This document shows, piece after piece, positions 26,801 to 36,868 of a stretch of DNA of 64,000 nt. Position 1 is the stretch's first letter. Every line of letters starts with the position of its first letter. The DNA is from Avibacterium gallinarum. Its GTDB lineage: Bacteria; Pseudomonadota; Gammaproteobacteria; Enterobacterales; Pasteurellaceae. Position numbers and translations under genes: made by a program. The notes below the pieces were generated by a model. That model did no database searches and was not told the origin of the DNA. It saw only the letters and a list, made by a program, of their open reading frames with translations. Location of the stretch: contig NZ_PQVJ01000003.1 in assembly GCF_002921135.1 (NCBI RefSeq), positions 16,895-80,894 on the forward strand, in the 5' to 3' direction.

Positions 26801-29800
26801 TTCAATACGGATATCACCTTGGGAAAGTAAGCGAATATCGCCCTGTTCGCTATGCATTTCACCTTGACGAACCACCGTGCCTTGTTCACTCGCAAGAGTG
26901 ATATTGCCTTTTCCATTTAATTGGGAGCCAACTTCTTGGTGTTGTTGCAAACGGTAGTAATTATCCGCATCACCATTGTAATACGTCTTGTTATGGGTAT
27001 TGACCGTACCAACATCAATCTGTTTGGCTTGAACAAGCATGTCACCGGTACTATTGAGTTGAGCTCCTTTAATCACCACATCTTGCGGACTGTAAATGGT
27101 TAATTTACCCTTTTCATCATTCACATTAATTATAGCGACTTGGTCAATATTGGTATGAGCAAATTCATTCCCATTCGAGTCAATATTGGCACTGTGACTC
27201 GTTGTGCTGGCAATTTCTACCCCCTCTTTGCCGACCAATGTGGCGGAATTGAGCGCTTCAATTTTACCACCAAGATTGACCAATTTTTGTTTTGCAAATA
27301 AATTGACGGAACTGCCTAAAATTAGTCCTTCATTATTCATATAATTAGAGGAAAGTGCGGTGAGATTTCTGCCAGCAATTGTCCCCGTGTTGGTGAGTTT
27401 TCCATTAATTTTCCCCACAATCTCTCTCGCCGAAATTAAAGCCCCTTGTGAACTCACATCAAGGTTACGGGACACAAGGTAAACTTGTGGGGTGAGAACA
27501 GTCAGTTTCTTGCCACTTGGTAGCGCGATTTCCTTATTAACAAACCATACCATATCCGCAGTCAACTCTGACATTTGTTCTGCCGTTAATCCCACTCCAG
27601 GGATAAGATTAAATTTTTTCGCATAATGAATTCCAGAATCCATCAAGGCCTTATATTGCTCATAATCGGTTTGGTAATTATCTACAAAACGGCGACCAGT
27701 AAGCTGATTAATTTGTTCGTTGATCAAACGTTGCTCATAAAATCCATCACCAAGGCGTTTGTGGGCGAAGTTGTGATCGGAACGTAAGGCATTAAACATA
27801 TAATCCGAACTAAGCCATTTTTGTTTATTTATAAAATGAGGATCCGTTTCAACTAAATAGCCATTTGGTGCATCAGGATTAATTTGATACAAGCTTGCTT
27901 GTGGAAGTTTTATTTCCGCAAGGTGTGTTTTGACAATAGGTATTGCCGCTTCACCGAATTTTTCAGGATATTTAGCTGGTACTTGCCCAGATATAACGGT
28001 ATTTTGTGCGGTTGTTGCGACATTCTTTAATGTGATAACCGCATTTGTTAATAGTGGGCTAATGTTCGTTTTCGTACCATCAATAGGCAAACCTATATTA
28101 TTGGTTACTTTATTAAAAGAGAAATGGATCGTTGGGTGATTATCATTAAAATCACCCTTACCATCACCATAAACTGCCCAGCGTTTTTTCCCTTTCCAGC
28201 CATATTTGTGTAGATGTTTAGCAAAGCTATCCCAACGCCCTTTATCATTAACGTTAATCGTTCCTTTAATATCAATGTTTTTAAGTACTATTCCATCATC
28301 TGAATGTAAATCATTATTCTGAGGATTATGAGCAAAGATGCTATCACCTAATAATAATCGGCTTCCGACAGATAAGGTTGAAGCATTATTTTCAAGATCA
28401 TTACCTGATAAATGAAGCTTACCACCAATCAAAATTTTAGCAGGATCTCGGTCTTCTATAATTGTCGTAATGGTGTGCCGATTATAATTCCAATGCATCC
28501 ATCCATTAGCTCCAATGGTTGTACCATCATTCAGCCTTAAATAAGAATTTCTATCGCTCCGACTATTATTTCTTAAATCGAATCGCCCATGGCTGCCATC
28601 TTTATCTATTAGTACATAGCGTCTAGACGCATTTTTCGGTGCATATTCAACTCGCCGTTCATCCGTGTGATTTTCGCCTAATGTTAAATGTAAATCATGG
28701 TTAAATAATCTTTCAGTACGAATATCCCCATCACCCAATGCTTCAATGGTTGCACTGCCATTGTCGATCAAGGCAGCATTGCCTACTGCTTGATTGTTTT
28801 CATCAAGTTTTCCTCCAATAGATAAATTTCCAAGGCTTAAGATAAGACTATGATCTTTATTGACTAAAGTATGGATACCGAGATCGAGCATTTCTCGAGC
28901 GGCTATCGTTGCTGATTTTTCCCCCTCATTTAAATTATTTAATTGTTCAGCTTGAATAGCAAGGTGATTGCCATAAATCTTACCTGTGCCAAGGTTATTC
29001 AGTAGCCCGGTTTTGATAATATTTTCAGTGCCGTCAATGAGTCCGTAGTTGGTTAATGTCTCGCTATTAATCAATGTTCGTTTTGATGAAATTTCAGCAT
29101 CTTTGTTGTTCCGAAGATTTTTGGCTGTAAACCTTGCCTGATTGCCGACAACTAAAGGGGAATTATTGACAAAATTACCCTCGGTGCTAAAGGTGAGATT
29201 ATTCCCAATTTGGAATGCGTGATTTAAGGTAAAATCATCTGTTAATTGGATAACTGCATTCCCTTGCGTTTTTAATGCTCCTTCATCAAGTAACGTTTTA
29301 GCCGTGATATTAAGCTGTGTTCCTGCTTCAATTAATCCATTTTGATTATTAATCACCAATTGATGTTGTGGGGATAAAATCGAAACTGTGTTCCCACCCA
29401 AAATCTCACCGCGTTGATTATTGAGTATTTGTTCAACCTGTGCAGAAAGATTTTCAGTGGCATAAATCCCCCCATTCTGATTATTTAATTGGGAAATATT
29501 GAGTTGAAGCTGTTTTCCTTGCAACCCTTGTGTCGGCGTTGTCTGTGTTGATTTTGTTTGTTGATTATGGAGTTGTTGAGCATTCACTGTTAATTGATTA
29601 TCCGCACCAATCAAGGAGCCTTGAGCAGATAAGGTTTGATTATCTATTTCTGTCGCTGTGACATTGACATCATTCCCCCAGATTATCCCCTCTCTATTAT
29701 CAACTTGTGTTGCTTGGATAACGGTATTTTGTTGCCCATTAATATTCCCTTTGGTATTGAGAAGTGATTGAGCATTGACCGTTAAATTTTGCCCTGTTGC

Positions 29801-30697
29801 GATACGCCCCTGAATATTATTTAATTGAGAGACTTGATTTAGTGACACTTCTCCTAATCCAATAATGCCTTGATTAGCTTGCTGAGTAAAACGGTTATCT
29901 AATTGTGAAGAATGGGTATTCAAGGTAAGTGCTTCATCACCGCGTAATAAACCTTGTTGATTATTTATTTCACCTGTCTTTAACACCGCTCGCTTAGCAA
30001 AAATTTGTCCTTGCTGGTTGTTGAGAGAAGCCTGCTGAGTATCAAGCGATAATGTACCTTGGCTACCTAATACGCCCAAAACATTGTTGACCGTGTTTGA
30101 AACAACCATTAGCGTTTTATTCGCCAAAATTGTGCCATTCTCATTATTAAGATTGCCCGTATTGAAGTTCGCTTCTGACCCGATTATTGTTCCTTTAGCA
30201 TTATTTAGCGGATTTGTGTTTACGTTCAGTCTTTTATTCGTACCAATAAAGCCATTAGTATTATCAATTTGATCGCTATTAATGGATAACTCACCTAACG
30301 CAATAATTCCTTTGCTATTATCATCGGTAAGGGTATTTTTATTGGAGATTTCGCCATTTTTTGTATTGATAGCGGCATTACCAATGCTTTGAATTAAGCC
30401 ATTATCATTGATTAAGTTTCCGCTTTCTATGCTCAAATTGTCGCCAGAAAAAACTAAGCCTTGTGTAGAATTAAATTGATTTTTAACGCGAAGTGTAAAT
30501 TGGTTGCTCGAAATAAAACGTCCAGCCGTATTATCCACATTATTTGCATCAATGTTTAAATTTCCTCCCACACTTAAGGTGCCACCTTGATGGGAAATAG
30601 TATTAGCATTTAAGCGAAAATCTTCCGAGCCAAGCTGCTGCCATTGTGCATATTTAAATCTTTTTGCGTTGTTTGAATACGCTGTGCGGTCAGCTGA
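23846..30697 (-). CDS. Two-partner secretion exoprotein TpsA (FHA/CdiA-like), main part after a frameshift
   Basis: About 2,280 codons continuing the gene whose N terminus is 30610-32301; the ORF from GTG 30571 alone gives 2241 residues. First about 900 residues: filamentous-haemagglutinin repeats (N-x-G-x-I, LNNQNG-type beta-helix). Then a non-repetitive globular section (about 700-1150), more repeats, FHA-2-like blocks (GITAGGNYGKGYGNGDE), and a unique C-terminal domain of about 450 residues with NVAHSLGVSG and EAHSEANQNI, which hint at an alpha/beta-hydrolase nucleophile elbow and late His. Surface or released adhesin/toxin exported by TpsB. Translation needs the upstream frame to be restored or shifted. 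Confidence 0.75.
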   Translation of the reverse strand, partial: SADRTAYSNNAKRFKYAQWQQLGSEDFRLNANTISHQGGTLSVGGNLNIDANNVDNTAGRFISSNQFTLRVKNQFNSTQGLVFSGDNLSIESGNLINDNGLIQSIGNAAINTKNGEISNKNTLTDDNSKGIIALGELSINSDQIDNTNGFIGTNKRLNVNTNPLNNAKGTIIGSEANFNTGNLNNENGTILANKTLMVVSNTVNNVLGVLGSQGTLSLDTQQASLNNQQGQIFAKRAVLKTGEINNQQGLLRGDEALTLNTHSSQLDNRFTQQANQGIIGLGEVSLNQVSQLNNIQGRIATGQNLTVNAQSLLNTKGNINGQQNTVIQATQVDNREGIIWGNDVNVTATEIDNQTLSAQGSLIGADNQLTVNAQQLHNQQTKSTQTTPTQGLQGKQLQLNISQLNNQNGGIYATENLSAQVEQILNNQRGEILGGNTVSILSPQHQLVINNQNGLIEAGTQLNITAKTLLDEGALKTQGNAVIQLTDDFTLNHAFQIGNNLTFSTEGNFVNNSPLVVGNQARFTAKNLRNNKDAEISSKRTLINSETLTNYGLIDGTENIIKTGLLNNLGTGKIYGNHLAIQAEQLNNLNEGEKSATIAAREMLDLGIHTLVNKDHSLILSLGNLSIGGKLDENNQAVGNAALIDNGSATIEALGDGDIRTERLFNHDLHLTLGENHTDERRVEYAPKNASRRYVLIDKDGSHGRFDLRNNSRSDRNSYLRLNDGTTIGANGWMHWNYNRHTITTIIEDRDPAKILIGGKLHLSGNDLENNASTLSVGSRLLLGDSIFAHNPQNNDLHSDDGIVLKNIDIKGTINVNDKGRWDSFAKHLHKYGWKGKKRWAVYGDGKGDFNDNHPTIHFSFNKVTNNIGLPIDGTKTNISPLLTNAVITLKNVATTAQNTVISGQVPAKYPEKFGEAAIPIVKTHLAEIKLPQASLYQINPDAPNGYLVETDPHFINKQKWLSSDYMFNALRSDHNFAHKRLGDGFYEQRLINEQINQLTGRRFVDNYQTDYEQYKALMDSGIHYAKKFNLIPGVGLTAEQMSELTADMVWFVNKEIALPSGKKLTVLTPQVYLVSRNLDVSSQGALISAREIVGKINGKLTNTGTIAGRNLTALSSNYMNNEGLILGSSVNLFAKQKLVNLGGKIEALNSATLVGKEGVEIASTTSHSANIDSNGNEFAHTNIDQVAIINVNDEKGKLTIYSPQDVVIKGAQLNSTGDMLVQAKQIDVGTVNTHNKTYYNGDADNYYRLQQHQEVGSQLNGKGNITLASEQGTVVRQGEMHSEQGDIRLLSQGDIRIEEGRSKEQLSSAAKVKHSGFLQSTTHITKHEHRYDLAEGSSIDGKNVILQTQQGNLTIQGSDVVAENQLNASAKTIAIQEAENRVFEQDFEKATKSGLMGSGGFGFTIGSKKDTTENDQTKYYATGSQVGSLKGDTTLLAQEHYQQRASTVSSVDGNVNIGSKKVDVLAVDDKYETHYKHTMEQKGFTIAVNIPVVQAVQNALAVAEQAKQMGESKHSRVNAMAAANTAWGAYRAGEGLMKASETLSQMANGNLAQGAMNASVSITYGEQKNVQTTDTQGNTATNSAINAGGKVIITATGAGKASDINIVGSDVSGKQGTILQADDEINLLAVKQTHQERSKNKSSGFNAGVAVSYGSDGFAFGITAGGNYGKGYGNGDETTWRTSHIGDKNSQTVIQSGGNTTLRGAQVRGKGITVDAENLNIESLQDTMTYKGKQMNVSGQVTVGYGFSGSASFNQSKMNADYASVQEQSGLFAGDEGYQVNVRKHTDLKGGLITSTVQAEELGKNRFETGTLTYADIQNHSNYSASGFGLSGGVTVSGGDAPKEVGGMKLRQIGQNAQDGSAKVEYDGIAGIGSQGNWGITKGITTALLGQVKDKGSESGITTSSINTANITIRDHEAQQKISRKTVEESLQGLSKINLHQGVEKADVETIRSDLERDLNTATEFVNNVNNQGDEIHYKMEKNEDSLFSIQPNTPECNHISCLDFDKDNSQALKKLIYSDELLTEEQAKLLSKVATAGMLNLSREEKVSSAILYDKDLPSIKDTALILNRGSAGVLNEVLFTGFERFRAWANMPSLFGASNATRDHAQIAKKLDEYNAYAKSQGAKTYTFENVAHSLGVSGNKNMLNWSAHLGQKYEHTDVEYLHLGGSYPSSEVDKQSRELFKGVKTQYLGVERDVVYEGIPILRNLGLGMIGNNPNATPNRAKTSILEAHSEANQNINNLKFVYDKNNKESLKKWQNTLDILNKTHKDGIREFNVVGENR
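25226..26073. repeat. 848-bp direct repeat, copy 2 (inside tpsA)
   Basis: Partner of 19735-20582, with the same orientation and a constant offset of 5491 bases. Homologous recombination between the copies would delete the lipoprotein, Imm49 and tail cassettes and attach the GH-E module to the main exoprotein. Confidence 0.8.
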
Positions 30698-32301
30698 CTA
30701 TGCAGAGTGGAAAGGGTTTTCGGGGTAAAAATTTTTAAATTTTCCACCGCACTTAACTGACTATGGTTTGCAGTAACATCGCCATTATTTGCGTGGAGAG
30801 AAATTCCATAAGCATTATTTTTGCTGTGATCTAAATTAATTGCTTGAGCCGATACATTAAGTTTACCTGAGGCAACCTGTTGCCCTGCCAGTTGAGCGAT
30901 ATTTTCCGATTGAATATCAATGCTTGCGCCTTGTGCCGATTTTGGAGCTAATTGGTGGGTTTCCTTATTCTCTTCATTTATGGTTATCACGCCGGCAGCA
31001 ATAAGTGACTCGGGCGTTGCATTAATGTTAGCGGCTTGGTAATGAATATCTCCTCGTGCTAAGGTTACACCTGTTTGACTTAAGGCATTTTTTGCTTCGG
31101 CATTGATATTGCCTTGGCGAGCAACAAGCTGCCCATCTTGTTTGATATGTGCATTTGAGCGTAATTCAATATTTTTGTTTCTTGTTTCAATACGCCCCGT
31201 ATTTTCAATGCCAAGTTGACTTTTCGCCTTGACTTGCTCTGTCGCACTGAGTATGCCCTGATTGACGATTTTTCCTTGGGAATCAATCACTAAATTATCC
31301 GCACTTGCCCCAATATGCCCTGCATTACGCACGCCCAATCCTTGCTCAGTGCCAACAAGATGAATTTTCCCTGCATACATACCGCCAAGCTCACTTACAT
31401 CTAAGGCAAAATCTGGTGTGTTTTCATTGAGTTTTTTGCTGTCAATACGGGTAATCTGTAATTCACTATCCGCATGGACAGGCTCCGCTTGTTTGATGGT
31501 GTTTTTTCCTGTTACCACGTTGAGCTTTTTGCCTGCCCAAATGCCCGCATTGATTTCAGCTTCGCGCGCGAGAATATCGGTATAATCGACACGACTATTA
31601 TCGAGCCCTTTGCCACTCACCGTTATTTTGCCTTTTTCAACCTGAAAGCCTGCTACACGTCCGTCTTCAATCAGCGGTTTGCCCGTAGTCATTGTGGAGC
31701 GGGTTGCATTAATCGTGCCACACCCATCACAATGAAGTCCATTTGGATTGGCGATGATGACCTCGGCTTTTTTGCCTGCCACTTCTAGATAGCCTTTAAG
31801 TTGGCTTGAGCGAGAGGAAGTTACCTCGTTGAGAATCACTTTGGCTTCGCCACGTGCAAGATAAGGATTGCCTTGTACCCAACCTGCTTGTTGTGTTTGT
31901 GTGGCTTTATGGCTGTTATTAAGAATCGCCCCTTTGCTATCGACATTAAAATCTTGATATTTATTATGAGAAAGCCCTTTATTATTTGGGGTTTGAATAT
32001 TGACTTGTGGCAATCCATTAGCAGTTTGCAACACAATGGGTTGCTGATTTTTAGGCGCATTAGGATCGGCTTTGATAATTAAAGTTTCTGCAAACGCCGA
32101 AGGGGAAAAGACAAACCCCAAAGCACAGAATAAACGAAAGGTGAGCGATTTTAAGGTGGCAAAAATAGGTAAAAAACCGATCGCACTTTGTTTTTGAGGC
32201 ATATCGTATTTTGCTTTACCTTCAGTTTTTGCGAGTTCAGACACCACGATAAGGCGTTGTAGCGTTTTGCTAAAAATAACACGAAAGTAATGTTTATTCA
32301 T
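30610..32301 (-). pseudogene. TpsA exoprotein N-terminal part, ends in a frameshift
   Basis: 563 residues. Extended signal peptide region starting MNKHYFRVIFSKTLQRLIVV (ESPR type), then hydrophobic core and cleavage near SAFA. The TPS secretion domain follows with ILNEVTSSRSSQLKGYLEV and the NPNGL (NPNGI-type) motif, then haemagglutination-activity repeats. The frame ends in NGSSLARKIFA-stop, while the next frame carries on with YAQWQQLGSEDFRLNANTIS. One added A in the short A runs near 30650-30665 rejoins them. It lies 33 bases after tpsB. Confidence 0.75.
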
Positions 32302-32334
32302 AAGAAAATCCTCATTTAAGCCTAGTGCAAGGGG

Positions 32335-34079
32335 TTAAAAATTGAAACCAAGATTAAAGCCTGTGATGGTATTCGCGGTTTTAAAACCAGTTGGTTTATG
32401 TAGTGGTCGGCCAATAAAGACATCATAATAAAAATGTGTCCAACCACCGCGCAGGCCGAGTGCCGCGCCCATCAAGTGATGACCAAGACGCATTTCTTCA
32501 TCACGCCCCATCACGCGGCCTCCATCAAGTGCGAGATAAATCCAATGCCCTTTATTGGCAATATTCCAACTGAGCTCATTACGCCATAACCAACCGCGTT
32601 CCCCTGATAAGGTGAGCTCACCATCAAACCCGCGTACGGTATAGCGACCACCAATACTAAATCTATCTTGCTGAATGAGTGGTGTTTTATTCCATTGTGC
32701 AGACCAATTTGTATTAAATGTAAGGGGCTGATTACCTATGTAAAAAGGATAATTGAGTTCCACGGAAGCAGTGATAACTTTAGGGCGAGATGTGCCTTCT
32801 CCCCAATATTCCTCAGGCGCAACCATTGAACGACGGACGCCCGTTCCCCATTTAAATCCTGTAGAAAGCTTCAGCGTTGCTGCCTTAATATATTCAATAT
32901 GGCTAAGATTGACTTGCCAACCTGCCATTCGTCGGCGTTGCACATCAATTTCAGCGTCATCAATGTAGTTTTGTGAATGGCGAGACCAAAATCCCCCTGA
33001 GAGGGTGGTTTTACGTACCGCATCTCGATAAAGCAAATAGGAGAGAGTCAAATTGGTTGTTTCACTTCGCCCTGAATAGAGATAGTTATTATTGAACGCA
33101 GCGAAAACTTCTTGATGATAAGTCGTTTTATACAGTGAAGCAGAGAGCGTCCAATAACCAAAGGGAAGAGAGTAATAAAAGCCATAGTTACGGCTTGCTC
33201 GACGACCAGGGTCATCGCTGTGACGTTTTAGGCTATGTGTAAAGGTAGTATAAAATAAATCATTAGCTGAAAAAAGATTATCCCACGAAAGGGTTGTAGA
33301 GCCTTGCCATTTTCCCGTGGACTTTGAGCCAGAATCATCTAAATTGAGGCTCAATCGGAGTGGGAAACGCTGTTGATAGGTAATTTTAATGTCACTTTCA
33401 CCGAGTTCTGCACTGTTATTGGCAGGGAGAATTTCAATGTTGGCATCAGCCGTTGGCACACGTTTGAGATTTTCCAATGATTGTTCAATATCTCGCACAT
33501 TGAGTAAATCCCCTTGTTTAAAAGTCATTGCTGTTTTCGCGGTGAGTTTACTAAACCAAGGGATACGGCTTGCATCGGCAATGATGGTATGACGAATTTG
33601 CCCAGGGATAACCGTTAAAGAAAATACACCTTGCGTTAAATCTTGCTCACTCGCCACGACTCTTGTTGTAATATAGCCTCGCTCAATCATATTATTTTGT
33701 ACCTGTTTCATCAAAATGCCTAATCCTTGAGCTCCGAAACAATGTGGTAATGTGAGGTTTAATTGGCTCACTGCTTGATTCAGCGCCCATTGAAATTGGC
33801 TAGGTTTAATTGTGTTATCAGCAGCGTAATCAAGGAGAGAAAGATGATGAATGTTATAACAAGGGGATTCATTAAGAGGGAGTGCAGTGGTTTTTTCAGA
33901 AGAAATCTCCATTCTCACATCTGCATCAGAACGAAGCTGTTCCTTTTGCTGTTGGATTTGTTCCGCTTGGCGTTGTTGTTGGATTGCATCAATACGATTT
34001 AATTCCGGAGAAACTTGCTCTACCGCAGATAATAATGATGAAAAACTGCAAAGCCAAATCAATAACGCTATTTTTTCAT
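32335..34079 (-). pseudogene. TpsB outer-membrane transporter (FhaC/ShlB/CdiB-like), frameshift in the signal peptide
   Basis: About 580 codons. After a coiled N-terminal linker (IDAIQQQRQAEQIQQQKEQ) come POTRA domains (HCFGAQGLGILMKQVQNNMI, GYITTRVVASEQDLTQG, VIPGQIRHTIIAD) and a 16-strand Omp85-type barrel with the conserved YTVRGFDGE motif and final aromatic LGFNF. It exports TpsA. The natural ATG at 34079 (AGGG upstream) gives MKK-stop because the run holds six A (34071-34076). Seven A would give MKKIALLIWLCSFSSLLSA, a proper signal peptide. Only weak internal starts (TTG 34062) remain. Confidence 0.75.
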
Positions 34080-34214
34080 ATATAGCCCTACAAAAAATGA
34101 AGAAACCGTAAAAGTCAAGGATAAATTATATTTTAATTTTAAATAGTTTATTCGAAAGTGAATAAAAAGTGAAGTGAGTTGATAAAATCAGAAACTATAT
34201 AGTTAGTTTATTCA

Positions 34215-35387
34215 AGAATGCCTAATCCGGTATTAGGGGGATTTATCGCGAATCAACTGATTTCCAAAGAAGCCTTTGATTGGCTAGCAAACTATCCCGA
34301 CGTATTTTCTGCATTAATGTATGCTATGGCAGGACATTATGATAAAGCGAGTGTATTAGCTGAAATTGTGCAAAAAGCAGATCAAAACAGTGTTGCTCTC
34401 GCTCTTGGCGATGATATTACTAAACTTGTCCAAAACCAGTAATTTCTTTTGCAAAACAACTTGTTTTAGCCTTACGTTATTTAGTTTCACAAAAATTTAA
34501 AATCAGCGCTAAAGGTCCAGGAGATGGCTGGCTTACTGAAGAAGGGTTATGGCTAATGAGTAAAACTGCTGCAGATCAGATTCGAGCTTATTTGATAGAG
34601 CAAGGAATTAGTGCGCCGAATGATAATCGTAAACTGTTTGATGAAATGCAAGCTCATCAAGTTATTGAAAGTACGTCAAGGAGTTCGGCGATTTGGTATT
34701 GTCAGTTAAATGCAGATGCAGGTTGGAAACCAAAAGATAAGTTTAGCTTGTTACGTATTAAACCTGAGGTAATTTGGGATAACATTAATGATCGCCCAGA
34801 ATTATTTGCTGGGACAATTTCTGTTGTAGAAAAAGAAAATGAGTCAGAGGAAAAAATATCAAATACAGTAAAGGAAGTACAGGATACTGCGCCAATAAAT
34901 AAAAAAGAAAACAGAGAACTTACTTCAAATTTACAAGAGGAAAATACCGCACTTCAGTCGCTGAATCCATCTCAAAATCCTGAGGTAGTTGTAGAAAATC
35001 ATGATAATAACAGTGTTGATTTTTACTAAATATGTTCTGAACAACAAGTGGTGAATATCTCCTCTGCTGAAGCTGGAACAACAACGATATAAAAATCTGA
35101 GCCAGAGAATCTGAATACGCACATCGACATTGAAGCAAATTCTATTCCAGAGCCTCCAATATCTCCAACAAACAACGACTCGAATTTCAAATCCGAAGGG
35201 CAGAAATTTGTGGGATGGATAAAAAAATAAACTGTTAAATAATAAACTCACCTTTAATGATCGCACGGCAAAAGTTCATATTGTTAATGATTGTTTATTT
35301 ATTGTTAGCCCAAGTTCCTTTGAGCTCTACTTACAAGAAAAGGGGGAGTATTTTTATGAAGAAAGTATAAATAATTTACAAATATGA
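34215..35387 (+). pseudogene. Relic of a MobH/TraI_2-type relaxase gene (C-terminal region)
   Basis: Fragments in successive frames. 34218-34442: NPVLGGFIANQLISKEAFDW. After a shift: LVLALRYLVSQKFKIS, GPGDGWLTEEGLWLMSKTAA, DNRKLFDEMQAHQVIE (typical TraI_2 C-terminal domain), a linker with in-frame stops (35030 and 35091), then WIKK and, after a shift in an A7 run (35221-35227), LLNNKLTFNDRTAKVHIV, LFIVSPSSFELYLQ. MobH relaxases initiate transfer of ICEHin1056/SXT-type elements. N-terminal HD/catalytic part absent. Confidence 0.65.
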
Positions 35388-36081
35388 ATTTCAAGCGCTC
35401 GGCTTGCATAGAAAGCGAGTCATCAAAGATGATACCGTAAACTTTTGGCGTTGTGATGTGATTTACCCAAATGAAATCACGCGTACTCATTTACTTAATT
35501 GGCGTAATGCCTTTGTAGGGGAAGGGATTAAACCAATCACTTGGAATAGTTATTTACGGCATTTAAAATGTCTTTATAAATTTGGGATTGAACAAAAATT
35601 ATTGGATTATAAAGAAAATCCATGTAATAAATTATTTTTATGGGCAGGTAAAGCAAAAAGAAAAACGCTTACGGACTACCAATTACAAAAATTAGAACTT
35701 TTTTCTTAGTAGTGAAGAAAGTTTGCTAGAGGTATTGATTTATATCAGAAAGTTATTCATATTTCTCCAGAGATCAATAAAAACCATGAATATTATTGTA
35801 TTCCTATTTCTGAAAGATTATTACCCGATATTGAAAGATTAATTATTGAGTTGAGGAAATATAGCCAGACTTCTCATTCTCAGTTATTTAATATTAATAT
35901 ATTTTGTAAAACTCGATATAAAGGACAAGTTACAACAGAGTATCAAATTAGCCATCTCTTTCGAGTGATTTCAAGTAAACTGGGAGTTCAATTTTCCCCT
36001 CATCATTTATTGATAAGAAACCTTGTCCTTTATTATGAAAAGAATGTGAATTTCACTTTAGAGAGCCAAAAGAACAGCTAA
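35388..36081 (+). pseudogene. Relic of a tyrosine-type integrase
   Basis: Fragments: EITRTHLLNWRNAFVGEGI and WNSYLRHLKCLYKFGIEQKL (SAM-like core-binding domain), KRKTLTDYQLQKLELF, and after frame changes VISSKLGVQFSPHHLLIRNL, where SPH..(R) recalls the catalytic box but is degenerate. Placed next to the relaxase relic, as in many conjugative elements, and at the right border of the island before lolB. Not functional. Confidence 0.6.
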
Positions 36082-36238
36082 AAACACTGCAACTTTAGTG
36101 TAAAATGTAAGACTAAGCTAATACTATCCCCAAAATTTTTCCACCGCACTTATTTTTATGCTTTATCCTTAAACTGCTTTCCTTTACTAATCCCTCCTAA
36201 CCCCTTACAATGCTTCAAAATTTTCTCGGTATAACGCA

Positions 36239-36868
36239 ATGAAATTCTTAAAAACCCTTTTTATTCCTTTATTTATCAGCTTGTTATTAGCAGGCTGTGC
36301 CCTTGATATTGATGATAACCGTCCTGCCAATGTGCAATATATTGAAAAAAACGACCGCACTTGGCAGCAACATTTACAACAAATTCAACAAATTAGCGCT
36401 TATCACGCAGAAGGACAAATTGGCTATATCAGCGCCAAACAGCGTTTTTCTACCGCCTTTGATTGGCAATATCAAAACCCGAAAGACTATACACTGGTGC
36501 TTTCTTCAGCCTTAAGTAGTTCCAAACTCACCTTTAAAATGCACGCGCAAGGTTTAACCATTTCAGATGAAAAAGGACGCCAGCGCTCCGCTAAAGATGC
36601 CCAAGCGTTATTGCGCGAAATTATCGGAATGGATATTCCGCTCACCCAGCTGGCCACTTGGTTGAAAGGTGAACCAAACAATCAACAGGATTACAATGTG
36701 GGTGAGAACCATTTGCTCGCCAACTTTACTTATACCGTCAATGATGAGCAATGGACGGTGGATTATTTGAATTATCATCAAGACCGCTCGCCTGCGCTAC
36801 CACGGGATATTTTGCTAAAAAATGACGCGCAAACCCTGAAAATTCGTGTTAATCATTGGAAATACTAA
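36239..36868 (+). CDS. lolB: Outer-membrane lipoprotein receptor LolB
   Basis: 209 residues. Lipoprotein signal [20 protein letters not shown] with lipobox LAGC. LolB accepts lipoproteins from the periplasmic carrier LolA and inserts them into the outer membrane. Family blocks: [42 protein letters not shown] and WTVDYLNYH. Its stop overlaps the ispE start (TAATG), the usual lolB-ispE-prs order of gamma-proteobacteria. Confidence 0.93.
   Translation: MKFLKTLFIPLFISLLLAGCALDIDDNRPANVQYIEKNDRTWQQHLQQIQQISAYHAEGQIGYISAKQRFSTAFDWQYQNPKDYTLVLSSALSSSKLTFKMHAQGLTISDEKGRQRSAKDAQALLREIIGMDIPLTQLATWLKGEPNNQQDYNVGENHLLANFTYTVNDEQWTVDYLNYHQDRSPALPRDILLKNDAQTLKIRVNHWKY

Noticed and set aside
23846..30571. 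CRISPR-like regular repeats in the TpsA gene
   Set aside because: The repetitions are degenerate beta-helix coding repeats in one frame, without constant repeat/spacer spacing. No CRISPR array is visible in the window.
36082..36238. Duplicate of the tRNA-Leu 3' end (attR) before lolB
   Set aside because: No match to the CGGTTCAAGTCCGCC segment was seen there; border assignment rests on gene content only.
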